Shown: positions 1-7,862 of the stretch, piece after piece
Layout: the number at the start of each line of letters is the position of its first letter
Numbering within the stretch: the stretch's first letter is position 1
Notes under the pieces: model-generated
What the model saw: the letters and a program-made list of their open reading frames with translations, nothing else
Database searches by the model: none
What the model was told of the DNA's origin: nothing
NCBI GenBank assembly: GCA_963752915.1
Contig: CAVVZZ010000011.1
Span: forward strand, 372,001 to 436,000
Reading direction: 5' to 3'
Length of the DNA stretch: 64,000 nt
From: DATJPR01 sp963752915
GTDB lineage: Bacteria; Bacteroidota; Ignavibacteria; UBA10030; UBA6906
Program-made: the position numbers and the translations under genes

Positions 1-59
1 TAAGTTCTTTGACATCTAGGCGTTAGACGAGAAGTCGGTCGTAAACGATTTCAATTCGC

Positions 60-1309
60 TCATGCTGTCCGGAGAGAATATATTTCAAGCGACTCTCATT
101 TCGGACAGGTACTGGCATGAACATTGGGAAGACCGTGTTTTCGCAGCTGATGGAGCATATCGATCATAACAAGTTCTATAGTATCGTTGGCTCGCATCGC
201 CACAGTGACCGGAAGCTTCCATTCTCTTGTTGGGAACAGTACCTGTGCATGGCCTTCGCGCAACTGACATATCGTGAGAGCCTCCGCGACATCGAATCGT
301 GCCTGCGGGCACTCGGGGGAAAGCTCTATCATGCAGGCATTCGGTCGACCGTCTCACGCTCGACACTTGCTCACGCCAATGAACATCGTCCGTGGCAAAT
401 CTATCGTGATGTCGCTCTCAGCCTGATTGCCCAGGCCCGTGCGCTCTATGCTGAGGATCGGTTCATACGGGAGATCGACACTGCCATCTACGCGCTCGAT
501 GCGACAGTGATCGAGTTATGTCTTCAGCTTTTTCCCTGGGCCAAAGCGCAAAACCATCTGAAGACCGCGGCCGGGGTGAAGCTCCACACCTTGCTTGACG
601 TCCAGCAGAATCTCCCTGCATTTGCAAGGGTTTCCGTGGCTAACCTCTATGAGGTGCACATTCTGGACGAGCTCATCTTTGAGCCGGGCGCATTCTATAT
701 TCTTGACCGTGGCTACACCGACTTCCGCCGATTGAAGGTCATTGATACTTCAGGCGCGTTTTTCGTTATCCGCGGCAAGCGAGGTCTGCGCTTTGTCCGC
801 ACGGAGTCGCACCCCGTCGACAAATCGCGGGGCGTCATCGCGGATCAGTCTATCCACCTGATCATCAAACGTTCTCTCGAGGGATATCCCGATGCGTTGC
901 GCCGTATCAAATTCTTCGATGCTGATAACCGTCGCACACTGGTGTTTCTCACGAACAACTTTCAACTCGACGCTACGGTCATTGCAGAACTCTATCGCTC
1001 ACGATGGCAGATCGAGTTGTTTTTCAAGTGGATCAAGCAGCACTTGCGCATCAAAGCGTTCTACGGCACATCCTTCAATGCGGTCAACACTCAGATCTGG
1101 ATTGCGCTCAGTGTCTTTGTCCTCGTGGCCATCGTCCGGAAAGAACTCAAACTCGATCTTCCGCTCTACACAATTTTGCAGATTTTAAGTCTAACGCTCT
1201 TGGAAAAACTCCCGATATATCAAGTACTTACAGAAACACCTATCGATTCTCTCAACACCAACGATCCTAACCAATTGCATTTGTTCGACTTGTAGTTGGA
1301 CAGCAGTGA
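60..1309 (+). mobile_element. IS4-family insertion sequence (approximate ends)
   Basis: The transposase gene at 117-1295 is bracketed by a short imperfect inverted repeat. The left end reads TCATGCTGTCC at 60-70. The complement of 1298-1309 reads TCACTGCTGTCC, so the shared core is TGCTGTCC. I see no clear target-site duplication in the flanks, so the outer boundaries are provisional. Confidence 0.45.
117..1295 (+). CDS. IS4-family transposase (DUF4372 N-terminus, DDE domain)
   Basis: This 392-residue DDE transposase catalyses cut-and-paste movement of the insertion sequence. The N-terminal 80 residues resemble the DUF4372 region common in IS4 relatives. The catalytic triad is visible: D128 in ALDATVIEL, D197 in ILDRGYTDF, and E300 in the IS4 YREK signature (Y293, R296, E300, K307 in YRSRWQIELFFKWIKQ). 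The length is normal for the family and the frame is open throughout, so it may be active. The gene ends close to the right inverted repeat. Confidence 0.95.
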   Translation: MNIGKTVFSQLMEHIDHNKFYSIVGSHRHSDRKLPFSCWEQYLCMAFAQLTYRESLRDIESCLRALGGKLYHAGIRSTVSRSTLAHANEHRPWQIYRDVALSLIAQARALYAEDRFIREIDTAIYALDATVIELCLQLFPWAKAQNHLKTAAGVKLHTLLDVQQNLPAFARVSVANLYEVHILDELIFEPGAFYILDRGYTDFRRLKVIDTSGAFFVIRGKRGLRFVRTESHPVDKSRGVIADQSIHLIIKRSLEGYPDALRRIKFFDADNRRTLVFLTNNFQLDATVIAELYRSRWQIELFFKWIKQHLRIKAFYGTSFNAVNTQIWIALSVFVLVAIVRKELKLDLPLYTILQILSLTLLEKLPIYQVLTETPIDSLNTNDPNQLHLFDL

Positions 1310-1500
1310 TCCGGGATTCTTTGTTGACTCGAATACGGACTGACGATGACCTGAACAATGTTTGCCTTGCCTTCATTTTCTTGAGAGAGCTTACTGGAGT
1401 TCCATTCAAGATGTTCGACTTCAATCACGTTGAGCAATGGTGGAAACTGCAACACGATAGTCTCCTAAGGGACAGCCTTGAGTCGAAGAAGAAACCTTGA
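1306..1500 (+). pseudogene. Possible 3' fragment of a gene interrupted by the IS
   Basis: An open frame enters from the right end of the IS and gives about 64 residues ending in SLESKKKP. It contains a plausible amphipathic stretch (FDFNHVEQWWKLQHDSLL). It is followed 27 bases later by a perfect hairpin at 1528-1550, as expected at the true end of a gene. The only available start is a GTG inside the IS end, so this is more likely the tail of an interrupted gene than a complete one. The family is not recognised. Confidence 0.3.
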
Positions 1501-1527
1501 CAGGTTCGATTTGATACAGCTAGATGC

Positions 1528-1550
1528 AAGCCTAGTCATTGACTAGGCTT
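1528..1550. terminator. Perfect hairpin, likely bidirectional terminator
   Basis: AAGCCTAGTC and GACTAGGCTT form a perfect 10-bp stem around a 3-base loop. On the plus strand it is followed by TGGCTTTCT. It lies between the plus-strand fragment ending at 1500 and the minus-strand gene ending at 1578, so it could end transcripts from both sides. Confidence 0.6.
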
Positions 1551-1577
1551 TGGCTTTCTAGTGGCTCTGAGGCGCTC

Positions 1578-1943
1578 CTAAAGCATCCACCATGCCACTA
1601 GGACCCACGTGAGAACCTCCAGAGCGTAACCTTTCCAGTTCCATCCTCCCTCCGGCTTGTGGGTCCACTTGTCCGGCTCAAGGTGAAGCCGGATCACTCC
1701 GCGGAGATACTCCGGCCACCACTGGAGCGTGTGAGCCTTAAGGTAGAGGCCGGACCAATCCCGTGCCATGAACCAGAACACGTCACCGTAGCGCTTGGCG
1801 GCCACCATTGCCTTGAGGTGGTCCGGGATTGCAAAGAGGTCCGGGAGAGCGACCAAGAGAGCCGCCGTGAGACGAAGCTGCACACTCCCGGTGAGTGCGT
1901 ACACCGGGAGGCCGAGAGAGACACCGTGAGCGAGAGTGGTCAT
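1578..1943 (-). CDS. Small phage-like membrane protein of unknown function
   Basis: This 121-residue protein has a hydrophobic N-terminal half (about residues 5-38, with LRLTAALLVALPDLFAIP), a polar Trp-rich middle, and a second hydrophobic segment at the C-terminus (LEVLTWVLVAWWML). The start is supported by a purine-rich AAAGGCAAGG stretch just upstream. The start codon overlaps the stop of an upstream minus-strand frame as ATGA, which suggests translational coupling. The two-segment layout and the accessory surroundings recall phage lysis-module proteins, but I do not recognise the family and assign no function. Confidence 0.55.
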   Translation of the reverse strand: MTTLAHGVSLGLPVYALTGSVQLRLTAALLVALPDLFAIPDHLKAMVAAKRYGDVFWFMARDWSGLYLKAHTLQWWPEYLRGVIRLHLEPDKWTHKPEGGWNWKGYALEVLTWVLVAWWML

Positions 1944-2060
1944 TCCTTGCCTTTCCCACCGTGGCGTGTCTCACACGTTCCCTCCAGCTTGGCCACTATC
2001 TCACCGTAACTATCCAGCCGCTCAATAATCTTCCCAAGGTTCTGCCGGAGTTCGGAAAAA
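1940..2060 (-). pseudogene. C-terminal fragment of a small coiled-coil protein
   Basis: A minus-strand frame ending at 1940 contains a coiled-coil-like stretch (FSELRQNLGKIIERLDSY) and overlaps the next start codon as ATGA. No good start codon lies in the coding-looking part. Upstream of it, at about 2099, begins the GAAGAT-rich repeat that flanks the four-helix-bundle gene. The simplest reading is that the 5' part was lost or displaced when that cassette arrived. Boundaries are approximate. Confidence 0.3.
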
Positions 2061-2098
2061 CGGCATCGGCGGAGTATACATATCGAGGGCGTAGAGTA

Positions 2099-2136
2099 AT
2101 GGAAGATGGAGGATGGAAAATCGAAGATTATCAATG
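2099..2136. repeat. GAAGAT-rich flanking repeat, upstream copy
   Basis: The run GGAAGATGGAGGATGG followed by AAAATCGAAGATT lies just before the four-helix-bundle gene. The same theme recurs on both strands just after it at 2551-2625. Confidence 0.6.
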
Positions 2137-2153
2137 AAACGGGGGACAGACCG

Positions 2154-2546
2154 ATGACCAAGGGCGACGACATCCAACTCCGACTGGTTAAGCTCGCAGT
2201 GGCGCTGGTGCACATCTGCGACACGATGCCGGATTCCAAAGCAGGGGGACATATCGCTTCGCAATTACTGCGGGCCGGCACCTCGCCGGCACCGAATTAT
2301 GCAGAAGCCCGAGGCGCGGAAAGCGACAGAGACTTTGTTCACAAGATGAAAGTCGTGCTCAAGGAACTGAATGAATGCCTCGTGTGGCTATCTATTATTC
2401 AGGAGGGTGAGATGCTCACAGAAGCGGACGTGCAGAAGGCCCGAGAGGAGTGTACCGTCATGTGCAGAATAACGGCTGCGAGTATCAATACCGTGAATGC
2501 ACGGCTCGGGGTGAAAAAGAAAAGCCCTGGAATCTGCCAGGGCTAA
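2154..2546 (+). CDS. Four-helix bundle protein (23S rRNA intervening-sequence/S23 family)
   Basis: The product is about 130 residues from MTKGDDIQLRL. It matches the S23/four-helix-bundle family in layout: an N-terminal amphipathic helix, the conserved region HIASQLLRAGTSPAPNYAEA, then EFVHK-like and LKELNE helices. Proteins of this family were first seen in 23S rRNA intervening sequences and are related to the Avd accessory protein of diversity-generating retroelements. No reverse transcriptase or variable repeat is present here. I chose the start at 2154 over 2106 because GGGGGA precedes it and conserved sequence begins there. The frame closes inside a hairpin (2522-2543). Confidence 0.8.
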   Translation: MTKGDDIQLRLVKLAVALVHICDTMPDSKAGGHIASQLLRAGTSPAPNYAEARGAESDRDFVHKMKVVLKELNECLVWLSIIQEGEMLTEADVQKAREECTVMCRITAASINTVNARLGVKKKSPGICQG

Positions 2547-2550
2547 TTGA

Positions 2551-2625
2551 GGATGGAAGATTGAGGATCGAAGATTACTAATTCATTAACAATCCTCGAT
2601 CTTCAATCTTCCATTTTCCATCTTC
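2551..2625. repeat. Inverted GAAGAT-type repeat downstream of four-helix-bundle gene
   Basis: GGATGGAAGATTGAGGATCG (2551-2570) is followed after a short A/T loop by a near-perfect reverse complement (2591-2625). Together they can fold into a long hairpin. The left arm also matches the upstream repeat at 2099-2136. The right arm abuts the 3' end of tRNA-Lys. Confidence 0.7.
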
Positions 2626-2626
2626 G

Positions 2627-2699
2627 TGCACCCACCAGGACTCGAACCTGGAACCCACTGATTAAGAGTCAGTTGCTCTACCAATTGAGCCATGGGTGC
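2627..2699 (-). tRNA. tRNA-Lys (anticodon CUU)
   Basis: The complement folds into a standard 73-base cloverleaf. It has acceptor GCACCCA/TGGGTGC with discriminator A, a D arm GCTC/GAGC, an anticodon stem ACTGA/TCAGT with loop CTCTTAA (anticodon CTT), and a T arm CCAGG/CCTGG with loop TTCGAGT. CCA is not encoded. Confidence 0.97.
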
Positions 2700-3234
2700 G
2701 ACTGAAACAGTCTAGTATACGAATTTCGTAATTTAGAATCAATAAAGGACATGTCGTAGCATCCTCCGTGTGACCTTCCGTTATCGCAAACCTGTTGACC
2801 TTTCGTCGTTGTCGTTCAGTTCCTGTATTGCGAGATTCTTCCCGCTTGAGCGTAATATCGTTTTACGGTCACCACCACGCGGCCCGAGAAATTCGAATGG
2901 GAGAGCCATGAACCCAAGAAGGGTATTGGAACGAGCAGTGAGGAACCGAACAACTATGGCGAAGGGATCGCCGACACTGGAGCGGAGTCTGAAGTGCGGC
3001 ACGGCGGTGAGCTGTGCTCTTGACATCTGGCATTAGAGAAAGAGCACACAAAGAAAGCTCGAGGTTCTTTCGAGATTCGCGCTGCAGAGTTTGTTCATTG
3101 ACAGATATTTCGTCGCATTGTCGGGGAGAATTGTATGTCTCGTCGCCATCACGTAGCTTTCGGCCAGAACGCTTCTTGGCGCCCTGATCCAAATCAGGGC
3201 AGGCTTCACACCGAAGATTTGCCGGGAGCATGCC
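2700..3234. other. Intergenic stretch without a convincing gene
   Basis: Open frames here lack ribosome-binding sites and recognisable domains. A TTGACATCTGGCATTAGA string at 3020-3037 resembles one at 9-27 near the window start. A perfect 8-bp hairpin (GCCCTGAT/ATCAGGGC, loop CCAA) lies at 3181-3200, just before the next gene. Confidence 0.5.
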
Positions 3235-5391
3235 ATGAACACATTTTGCACGCACCTCCGAAAGACCGTCATCATGATGGTCTTTTTTGCTTTCGGTCTC
3301 ACAGCATCGGCTCAGTGGACTCGCACTGCGGGGCCGGAGGGTGGCTACGCAGCTGGTTTGTTTGCGACATCGGAATTTGTGCTTGTCGGACTTGAAGACG
3401 GTGGTGTGTATCGTTCCACTGACCTGGGTGCAACATGGCAATACGCCTCCTACGGTCTGACTGCTGAAGGCTCAGGTGGGAATTGTTTTGCCGTTCTCGG
3501 ACCATACGTATTTGTCGGTTCGGACAGGGGAGTGAGTCGATCGACAGATCAAGGGATGACCTGGTCTGCCCTGGACATTGACGCTCCCTTCGGCGGTATC
3601 GCTGTATCGTCTCTAGCCCTAAACGGCTCCACATTATACCTGGGGAGCCCCTGGTACGGAGTCTACTCGTCGACTGATAGCGGAACATCCTGGGTCAAGA
3701 AATCGACCGGGCTTTCCGATACCACCATCATGGCGCTCATTGCAGATGCAGGCCTTCTCTATGCCGGGACCGATGGTAGCGGCGTCTTTGAGTCCTCTGA
3801 CAATGGAGATTCCTGGCACTTGTCGAGTTCGGGCCTCGGCGGGGGAAACGCGCAAAGAGTTTACCATTTGGCCTCTGGCGGTGGAATCGTCATCGCCGGA
3901 ACACGCGCAGGGGCATACCGATCGACAGATCATGGCGTAACCTGGTCTGCTGCAGCGAGCGGGATGACCTCAAGGGACGTCGCTTCTCTCGGTGTATTCG
4001 GAACGGATTTCCTTGCCGGGACGTATGGCTCCGGGGTCTTCCGATCCACAAATGGGGGGATCGATTGGGAGCCGTCATCAACGGGGTGGAGCGATGGGAA
4101 CGTGAGGGCTTTTGGAGTGAGCAGCGGCGTTCTCTTCGGAGGCAGCTACGGCGAATCAGTCGTCTATGCAAGCACAGATGGCGGGGTCCATTGGAGCCCC
4201 AGCGGAAATGGAATCACATCGAAATCGATTACTGCCTTGGCTGCGGGTGGGAGCAGGGTTCTTGCCGGGACTGGCGATGGCCTGGATGTTACGACTGATG
4301 CGGGTGCGACGTGGACAGACGCTGCAGAGTTTACGAATAAACAGTTGTATGCATTTGCCAGCTCCGGAGGATGGACCTTTGCCGGCACTGGCGGTCAAGG
4401 GCTGTTCGCTTCCTCGAATCAGGGAGAAAGTTGGATCGATGCAAACGGGAATCTCCCCGCAAGCGGATGGAGACCGGTGTATTCTGCTGCGGCGGATCCG
4501 ACGTACGTCTACATCGGGACTGCGGATGGCGTCTATCGATCTTCCGACTATGGAGTGTCTTGGGAACCGGCAAAAGCCGGCATGACCGATAGTGTGGCGT
4601 ACGCCCTGTGTTCGGCGAACGGAACGATATTCGCGGGGACAAACACGCTCATGTACAGGAGCACAGATCATGGGACAACATGGACTGCCTCCACCAACGG
4701 TCTGCGCAGCTACAGAATTCTGAGCATCGTGAACGTGGACAGTGTTGTGCTGGCTGCATATGCCTTTGGCGGAAACCCAACGGTCTACAGATCGACGGAT
4801 GCGGGAGACTCCTGGAATCCGACAACGGACGGACTCGCCACGTATTCCACGACAATTCAGACACTTCACGTTCATGGGAAGAATGTGTTTGGTGGAACCA
4901 GTGCCAACGGTGTCTGGTTGTCCACGGACAGAGGTGAAAGCTGGTCTGACATCAGCGAAGGGTTGAGCGGTCCGGGTTTGGCAATCAGCGCACTGACGAC
5001 TGTCGGAGAATTCCTCTACGCCGGAGCGGAAAGGGGAGGAGTGTGGAAACGGCCGCTTTCGGATGTCGTAGTTTCTGTTGAAGGAAAAACAACGTTCGGC
5101 ATCGCTGGGAGTTTCGGCCTTGAGCAGAACTATCCGAACCCGTTCAATCCGACGACGATCATACGATATTCCGTGGGAGGGTCCAGGCTTCAGGGGTCAG
5201 GCACCAGTGATGTACGGCTGGTAGTCTATGACGTATTGGGGCGGGAGGTGGCAGTGCTTGTCAATGAGAAGGAAGGCCCCGGGAACTACCAGGTCACATT
5301 TGAAGCGGGGAATCTTACCTCCGGGACATATTTCTATCGATTGAGGACGGGAGCAATCGAGTGCACGCGCTGCATGATTCTTGTGAAGTGA
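3235..5391 (+). CDS. T9SS-exported BNR-like beta-propeller protein
   Basis: This 718-residue protein has a signal peptide (about residues 1-26, ending LTASAQ). It then has roughly a dozen repeats of the sialidase/BNR or YCF48-like type, recognised by recurring S(T/S)DxGxxW motifs such as STDLGATW and STDHGTTW, spaced about 45 residues apart. The last 90 residues are a T9SS type A sorting domain (LEQNYPNPFNPTT, then LGREVAVLVN, ending in MILVK). It should be carried across the outer membrane and anchored or released. No sialidase active-site set is evident, so an adhesive or scaffold role is more likely than hydrolysis. A paralogue lies at 11209-14325. GGGAG precedes the start. Confidence 0.85.
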   Translation: MNTFCTHLRKTVIMMVFFAFGLTASAQWTRTAGPEGGYAAGLFATSEFVLVGLEDGGVYRSTDLGATWQYASYGLTAEGSGGNCFAVLGPYVFVGSDRGVSRSTDQGMTWSALDIDAPFGGIAVSSLALNGSTLYLGSPWYGVYSSTDSGTSWVKKSTGLSDTTIMALIADAGLLYAGTDGSGVFESSDNGDSWHLSSSGLGGGNAQRVYHLASGGGIVIAGTRAGAYRSTDHGVTWSAAASGMTSRDVASLGVFGTDFLAGTYGSGVFRSTNGGIDWEPSSTGWSDGNVRAFGVSSGVLFGGSYGESVVYASTDGGVHWSPSGNGITSKSITALAAGGSRVLAGTGDGLDVTTDAGATWTDAAEFTNKQLYAFASSGGWTFAGTGGQGLFASSNQGESWIDANGNLPASGWRPVYSAAADPTYVYIGTADGVYRSSDYGVSWEPAKAGMTDSVAYALCSANGTIFAGTNTLMYRSTDHGTTWTASTNGLRSYRILSIVNVDSVVLAAYAFGGNPTVYRSTDAGDSWNPTTDGLATYSTTIQTLHVHGKNVFGGTSANGVWLSTDRGESWSDISEGLSGPGLAISALTTVGEFLYAGAERGGVWKRPLSDVVVSVEGKTTFGIAGSFGLEQNYPNPFNPTTIIRYSVGGSRLQGSGTSDVRLVVYDVLGREVAVLVNEKEGPGNYQVTFEAGNLTSGTYFYRLRTGAIECTRCMILVK
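3261..3288 (+). other. Terminator-like hairpin inside the signal-peptide coding region
   Basis: AAAGACCGTC and GATGGTCTTT pair (one G-T wobble) around a 5-base loop. They are followed directly by a T run, the form of an intrinsic terminator, but the element sits within codons 9-18 of the T9SS gene. It could act as an attenuator or be chance. Confidence 0.4.
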
Positions 5392-5430
5392 TTCCTCCCA
5401 GTGTAGCGATGTCGTATCCGTGAAGACTGG

Positions 5431-5512
5431 TGCGACGAGCCATCGGGACCGTGGGCTTCAGTTGTCGGTCTTGTAGCTGGCGCCGGAGGTTCCTTCCCGG
5501 TGGGTCGTCGCA
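5431..5512. other. 82-base imperfect inverted repeat in an intergenic region
   Basis: TGCGACGA and the following CCATCGGGA pair with TCCCGGTGG and TCGTCGCA. That gives 17 of 18 positions paired (one G-T wobble, one mismatch) around a loop of about 46 bases. The rest of 5392-5819 shows no gene, and the minus-strand frame across it has no recognisable features. Confidence 0.5.
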
Positions 5513-5819
5513 ATGCTGGTGTTCAATCCTAGAATCCATTCTGCGCCAAATCGCGCGCCATTGGCTTGCGTTCGATGCCGGAACACGCGACACGGAAGTG
5601 GAATACCTGCCAATCGTTACACTTGGATCGGACGGTGCCTGCCGTGTTCGTTCGCCAATAGAAGATACCTGATGCGTGTTGATTCCATTGAATCTTGCGT
5701 GTATATTCCCGCGGCCGATCACCCCTCGGAATCCTCGACCCTGTGTGATACGTGCTCGGTTTGGTGCTGCTAATATCCATTGCAGCCATTCAGTACACAA
5801 TGAAACGCAAGGAGGACGT

Positions 5820-6218
5820 ATGGGACTATTCGACAGCATCACGAATGCGCTCGGTGGGGGCGGAGGCACGCAGTCCAATGTCATCAACGCCGTCATGGGG
5901 GTGTTGACAAATCAGCAGACAGGAGGCCTTGCTGGACTTGTCGATCAGTTCAAGGCAAACGGGCTGGGCGATATCATCAATTCGTGGATTAGCACGGGCA
6001 AGAACCTCCCGATTACAGCGCAGCAAATTCAGCAAGGGCTTGGCAGTGAGACACTGAAGACTCTCGCTGCAAAGGCCGGGGTTTCCACGCAGGACATCAC
6101 CACGCACCTCTCCAAGCTGCTTCCACAAGTTGTTGACAAGCTGACGCCAAATGGCACCATCTCTCAAGGAGATATTTTGGAAAAGGGGATGGGGATGCTG
6201 AAAGGTCTCATAAAGTAA
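5820..6218 (+). CDS. YidB-like (DUF937) protein
   Basis: This 132-residue protein starts MGLFDSITNALGG. It has glycine-rich stretches, the sequence LVDQFKANGLGDIINSWI, and a C-terminal half with GVSTQDITTHLSKLLPQVVDKLTPNG. This is the DUF937/YidB pattern, and the length equals that of E. coli YidB. The biochemical function of the family is not established. An AAGGAGG at 5809-5815 fixes this start and rules out the longer frame upstream. It is the first of four small envelope/stress-type genes in tandem. Confidence 0.85.
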   Translation: MGLFDSITNALGGGGGTQSNVINAVMGVLTNQQTGGLAGLVDQFKANGLGDIINSWISTGKNLPITAQQIQQGLGSETLKTLAAKAGVSTQDITTHLSKLLPQVVDKLTPNGTISQGDILEKGMGMLKGLIK

Positions 6219-6259
6219 TCGTGCTCTTCGGGGGAATCCCACATGATCGGAGTCAGAAT

Positions 6260-6649
6260 ATGTCTATACTGAAAGAGTTCAAAGAGTTTGCGATGCGAGG
6301 AAGCGTTGTCGACCTCGCCGTGGGTATCATCATCGGCGCTGCGTTCGGAAGGATCGTCAGTTCGGTCGTCAATGACGTCATCATGCCGCCCATAGGTTTG
6401 CTTGTCGGCGGCGTGGACTTCAGCAGTTTGGCAATCACGTTGAAAGACGCAGTTCCCCCGGCTCCGGCCGTGGTCATCAAGTATGGCGTTTTCCTTAACA
6501 CCATCATCGACTTCGTCATAGTTGCGTTCGCCATATTCCTGATGATCCGCGCCATCAATTCCTTCAAGAAAAAGGAAGCGGCTGTGCCCGCACCACCGCC
6601 TCGCCAGGAAGTGTTGCTGACGGAGATCCGCGACCTGTTGAAAAAATGA
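6260..6649 (+). CDS. mscL: Large-conductance mechanosensitive channel MscL
   Basis: This 129-residue inner-membrane channel opens under membrane tension during hypo-osmotic shock. It starts MSILKEFKEFAMRGSVVDLA, the typical N-terminal helix. TM1 follows (VGIIIGAAFGRIVSSVVNDVIMPP), then a periplasmic loop, TM2 (about 75-97, TIIDFVIVAFAIFLMI), and a cytoplasmic helix ending LLTEIRDLL. The start at 6260 is preferred over 6221 because it matches the family N-terminus and has GGAG upstream. Its neighbours suggest a shared envelope-stress context. Confidence 0.96.
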   Translation: MSILKEFKEFAMRGSVVDLAVGIIIGAAFGRIVSSVVNDVIMPPIGLLVGGVDFSSLAITLKDAVPPAPAVVIKYGVFLNTIIDFVIVAFAIFLMIRAINSFKKKEAAVPAPPPRQEVLLTEIRDLLKK

Positions 6650-6731
6650 GCCGGCACGCACCATGCTCTTCACGGCGCTCGTGCGTCCGGAGAGAAACCA
6701 GTCACATTGGTTATTGACGAAGGAGACAACC

Positions 6732-7367
6732 ATGCGTCAGATCATTGGAATCATGTCGCTTGCTCTTGCAGTCTTACTCGCACAGGGGAACCTCGCGGGG
6801 CAAACAAAAGACGTTGACAAGAGCATGAAGTCGAAGACCGAAAAGGTCAAAGCCGAAGCCAAGAGCAAGGCGAATGAGTCGAAGCAGGAAGGCAAGGAGA
6901 AAGTGAAGAAGGGAGAAAAGGCGGTGAAGGAAGGGAAAGGCAAAGCGGAAAAGGAAGGGAAGGAGGCAGTCAAGAAAGGGGAGAAGTCGACAAAAGAAGA
7001 AACCGCCAAGATGAAGTCGAAAGCTAAGGAAGGGAAAGAGGCCGTCAAGGGAGGGGAGAGGTCCGCGAAGGAAGAAGGGGCGAGGATGAAGTCGAAAGGT
7101 GAGGCCAAGGTCGAGAAAGCAAAGACGAGCGCAGCGGATGAAGCAGTCGGAAAAACGGAAGACGGGAAGACAGTCTATGCGGGCTCGCGCGGTGGACATT
7201 ATTATCTGAACGACAAGGGAGACAAAACGTACGTAAAGGACTTCGTGGGAGCAAAGATCGTAGGGAAGACAAAGAGTGGAGAGGATATTTACGAAGGTCC
7301 GCGCGGAGGACACTACTACTATAACAGCAAGGGGAACAAAACGTACGTCTCCAAGGACAAGAATTGA
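6732..7367 (+). CDS. Secreted Lys/Glu-rich protein with two PBCV-type basic adaptor repeats
   Basis: This 211-residue protein has a signal peptide (1-24). A highly charged low-complexity segment (25-135) follows, built of KEGKEAVKKGEKS-like repeats that should form extended helix, in the style of LEA or hydrophilin proteins. Two C-terminal repeats come last (about 141-168 and 178-206), each with a (Y)xG(S/P)RGGHYY core followed by a G(D/N)KTYV end. These match the PBCV-specific basic adaptor motif. AGGAGA precedes the start. Codon and base use are A/G-rich because of the lysine and glutamate content. A role in desiccation or osmotic protection is inference from composition and neighbours. Confidence 0.75.
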   Translation: MRQIIGIMSLALAVLLAQGNLAGQTKDVDKSMKSKTEKVKAEAKSKANESKQEGKEKVKKGEKAVKEGKGKAEKEGKEAVKKGEKSTKEETAKMKSKAKEGKEAVKGGERSAKEEGARMKSKGEAKVEKAKTSAADEAVGKTEDGKTVYAGSRGGHYYLNDKGDKTYVKDFVGAKIVGKTKSGEDIYEGPRGGHYYYNSKGNKTYVSKDKN

Positions 7368-7463
7368 GGCAGACCGAATCGATGCCTGAGCCCGATTGCG
7401 GGCGCCGAGATGTTCGGTGTTCACCAAGGCTTGGTATGAATGTCGAACGAACATGGAGGCCGA

Positions 7464-7721
7464 ATGAAGCTCATCCATTGGATTTGGGCCGCCGTGACGG
7501 GGTTTGTCGTTGGACTCCTTGCGCGCGCATTACTGCCCGGCGCAGACCACATGGGACTGATCATGACGACAATCGTCGGAATCCTCGGCTCCTTTATCGG
7601 TGGATGGCTGGGAAGCCTTATCAAGAAGCCAGCTGAAGGCTCGAAGTTTCATCCCGCCGGCTTCCTGATGTCGATTGTCGGTGCAATTGTCCTGCTTCTC
7701 ATCGTGCGGATGATCCGGTAG
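7464..7721 (+). CDS. GlsB/YeaQ/YmgE-family stress membrane protein
   Basis: This 85-residue protein has three hydrophobic segments: WAAVTGFVVGLLARALLPG, IMTTIVGILGSFIGGWLGSL, and FLMSIVGAIVLLLIVRMI. That is the transglycosylase-associated/YeaQ family pattern of small stress-induced inner-membrane proteins. GGAGG at 7454-7458 supports the start MKLIHWIW. It closes the envelope-stress cluster that begins at 5820. Confidence 0.88.
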   Translation: MKLIHWIWAAVTGFVVGLLARALLPGADHMGLIMTTIVGILGSFIGGWLGSLIKKPAEGSKFHPAGFLMSIVGAIVLLLIVRMIR

Positions 7722-7775
7722 AAGTCACGCTGCAGGTGAGTGTCCCTGTCACTGGTTCAGTCTTTGGTCATACCT

Positions 7776-7801
7776 CAAGGCTCGGTCTGCACCGAGCCTT
7801 G
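7776..7801 (+). terminator. Hairpin after the stress cluster
   Basis: CAAGGCTCGG and CCGAGCCTTG form a perfect 10-bp stem with loop TCTGCA, followed by GTTGTTTCC. The U tract is weak. It separates the stress cluster from the GH38 gene. Confidence 0.6.
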
Positions 7802-7862
7802 GTTGTTTCCGATTGACCTTCTCAAGAACGTGAGCTACTTTGCGGAACTTCATGAAAGGACG

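Noticed and set aside
2154..2546. Diversity-generating retroelement based on the Avd-like four-helix protein
   Set aside because: No reverse transcriptase, template repeat or variable repeat is present nearby.
2781..3026. 81-residue minus-strand frame before the first T9SS gene
   Set aside because: No ribosome-binding site, no domain and no clear coding bias.
9..3037. Similar strings TTGACATCTAGGCGTTAGA (9-27) and TTGACATCTGGCATTAGA (3020-3037)
   Set aside because: They could be promoters or an element boundary, but neither has a matching -10 box and two partial copies are not enough to claim a repeat.
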